A DNA stretch of 64,000 nucleotides, taken from positions 1-64,000 of the forward strand of contig NZ_JXXV01000007.1 in NCBI RefSeq assembly GCF_000967545.1. Reading direction: 5' to 3'. Position numbers and translations under genes: made by a program. The stretch comes from Vibrio galatheae (GTDB lineage Bacteria; Pseudomonadota; Gammaproteobacteria; Enterobacterales; Vibrionaceae). The notes under the pieces were generated by a model that did not search any database, was not told the origin of the DNA, and saw nothing but the letters and a program-made list of their open reading frames with translations. Below are positions 62,730 to 64,000 of this stretch, one piece after another (position 1 is the stretch's first letter; every line of letters begins with the position of its first letter).

Positions 62730-64000
62730 ATGGAAAATGGCTTTGCTATTACGACCACGTTTATTGCGTATCTAATACTCATGCTCGTCATTGGTATCGT
62801 CGCATATCAACGCACCAAAAGTTCAAGCGATTACTTTCTGGGTGGCCGTTCATTAGGCCCATGGCCTGCGGCACTTTCTGCCGGTGCATCAGATATGAGC
62901 GGTTGGCTATTGCTCGGTCTACCTGGTTATGCTTATGCTGCGGGTATCGAAGCATTTTGGCTAGCTGGTGGCCTGTTGGTCGGTACCTGGCTGAACTGGT
63001 TGATCAATGCAAAACGACTACGTACATACAGCATCACGACCGATGCGTTGACCTTACCCGAGTTCTTATCGCGTCGTTTTAACGATAACTCAAAACTGAT
63101 TCAGGTCATTTCTGCCTTTTTCATTCTTCTATTCTTCCTTTTCTATACGAGCTCAGGCTTAGTAGCGGGCGGAAAATTGTTTGAAACAGTATTTGGTTTA
63201 GACTACACCATCGCAGTGATTATCGGCACTGTGTGTGTGGTGTCTTACACCCTGTTTGGTGGATTCCTCGCAGTGTCTTGGACAGATTTAGTGCAAGGCC
63301 TCCTGATGGCAGCCGCACTTATGATCGTTCCAATAGCAGCAATGAATGGTGGTATTGACCAGCTTGGTCACGACCTTGAGGCAATTAACCCTGAGCTATT
63401 AACGCTTTGGAATAACTCGAAAGGTGAGTCTTTGTCTGCGATTGCGATTATCTCACTCGTCGCATGGGGTCTAGGTTACTTTGGTCAACCGCATATTTTG
63501 GCGCGTTTCAAAGCTTCACGCTCAAACAAAGATCTCACGACAGCTCGCCGTATTGCGGTTATTTGGACTGCATTGTCAATGGCAGGTGCGATGCTCGTTG
63601 GTCTTGTTGGTCTAGTCTATGTGACCAATACTGGTATCAGTGTCGATGATGGCGAGAAAATCTTCATGTTGCTCGTGAACGCTCTGTTCCACCCTGTGGT
63701 TGCGGGTATCTTACTTGCGGCAATTCTGGCTGCTGTGATGAGTACGGCAGATTCACAGTTGTTGGTTTCTTCATCAGCGTTGGCTGAAGACTTTTACAAG
63801 CAAGTCTTTAAGCAAGATGCAACCTCTGAAGAGATTGTTATGGTTGGCCGTGTTGCTGTGATTGGTATTTCGATCGTTGCTTTGGTTCTTGCAATGACAC
63901 CAGACAGCTCAGTTCTTGGTTTGGTTTCTTATGCTTGGGCTGGTTTCGGCGCGGCATTTGGTCCTGCGTTGATCTTGAGCCTTTACTGGGAGCGAATGAA
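62730..64000 (+). CDS. putP: Sodium/proline symporter PutP (partial, runs off the window)
   Basis: The first 423 codons of an SSS-family transporter. It matches PutP: the early RTKSSSDYFLGGRSLGPWPAALSAGASDMSGWLLLGLPG (sodium-site region), LTLPEFLSRRF, and later WGLGYFGQPHILARF and MSTADSQLLVSSSALAEDFY. It imports proline with Na+ to feed PutA. AAGAGGA precedes the ATG at 62730. The frame is open at the window edge. Confidence 0.95.
   Translation, partial: MENGFAITTTFIAYLILMLVIGIVAYQRTKSSSDYFLGGRSLGPWPAALSAGASDMSGWLLLGLPGYAYAAGIEAFWLAGGLLVGTWLNWLINAKRLRTYSITTDALTLPEFLSRRFNDNSKLIQVISAFFILLFFLFYTSSGLVAGGKLFETVFGLDYTIAVIIGTVCVVSYTLFGGFLAVSWTDLVQGLLMAAALMIVPIAAMNGGIDQLGHDLEAINPELLTLWNNSKGESLSAIAIISLVAWGLGYFGQPHILARFKASRSNKDLTTARRIAVIWTALSMAGAMLVGLVGLVYVTNTGISVDDGEKIFMLLVNALFHPVVAGILLAAILAAVMSTADSQLLVSSSALAEDFYKQVFKQDATSEEIVMVGRVAVIGISIVALVLAMTPDSSVLGLVSYAWAGFGAAFGPALILSLYWERM

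Noticed and set aside
1..64000. CRISPR arrays, tRNA/rRNA genes, IS elements, prophage or restriction/defense islands
   Set aside because: No regularly spaced repeats, cloverleaf genes, transposase or integrase reading frames, or defense gene sets were seen by eye. A tRNAscan/CRISPR search was not possible here.

Overview
The window reads as a Vibrio-type gammaproteobacterial chromosome segment, probably from the second chromosome. Evidence is the gene content: a lapC-lapG-lapD-lapB biofilm cluster next to pdxH, putA-putP, lamB-malM with MalT-type boxes, a GH18 chitinase, a tnaC-tnaA operon, a solitary outer-membrane autotransporter-like barrel and an SgrR-family regulator. Coding density is high. 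I see no rRNA, tRNA, insertion sequence, prophage or CRISPR array. The species assignment is inference from recalled synteny, not a search.

Layout. 0-4 kb: a LysR regulator divergent from a HisC-like aminotransferase overlapping an amino-acid binding protein, then an unusual two-part DNA-binding/nuclease-like protein. 4-9.5 kb: glycogen/maltodextrin genes (glgX, lamB, malM) around a MalT-box cluster, then an FAH-family hydrolase and a 37-codon ORF whose ribosome-binding site lies in a terminator. 9.6-15.8 kb: amino-acid export (azlCD, AraC regulator, RhtB/LysE), a GNAT enzyme, an outer-membrane barrel and a phosphohexomutase. 16-24 kb: an aa3-type cytochrome c oxidase operon with its assembly and heme A genes (coxB-coxA-ctaG-coxC-SURF1-thioredoxin-like-ctaA-ctaB), with a DUF2909 gene on the opposite strand. 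24-28.6 kb: aroG with a TyrR-like box, and a proXWV-type betaine transporter.

28.7-35.4 kb: an SgrR-family regulator facing a compact transcription unit with SgrS/SgrT architecture (39-codon ORF, anti-Shine-Dalgarno loop, terminator), an aldehyde dehydrogenase, a decayed LysR gene, a PilZ protein and a Sel1-repeat protein. 35.4-42.4 kb: sstT, a second rsgA behind a 15-codon leader ORF, a copper/Cox assembly set (unknown protein, SCO, PCu(A)C), a GNAT enzyme, an HD-GYP protein and a DUF2057 protein. 42.6-47.2 kb: tryptophanase with a TnaC leader, and a large chitinase. 47.2-57.3 kb: the Lap system (type I secretion, periplasmic protease and its c-di-GMP receptor), pdxH, and two paralogous secreted coiled-coil/PEGA proteins, one carrying an FGE-sulfatase domain. 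57.8-64 kb: proline catabolism (AraC regulator, short PutA, a separate ALDH-like protein, and PutP running off the end).

The observations I rate highest are the SgrS/SgrT-like unit at about 30.69-30.89 kb, a TnaC leader that keeps the Trp/Asp motif but lacks the essential proline, the 21-bp spaced repeats over the putA -35 element, the leader ORF before rsgA, and the terminator-embedded ribosome-binding site at 9.5 kb.
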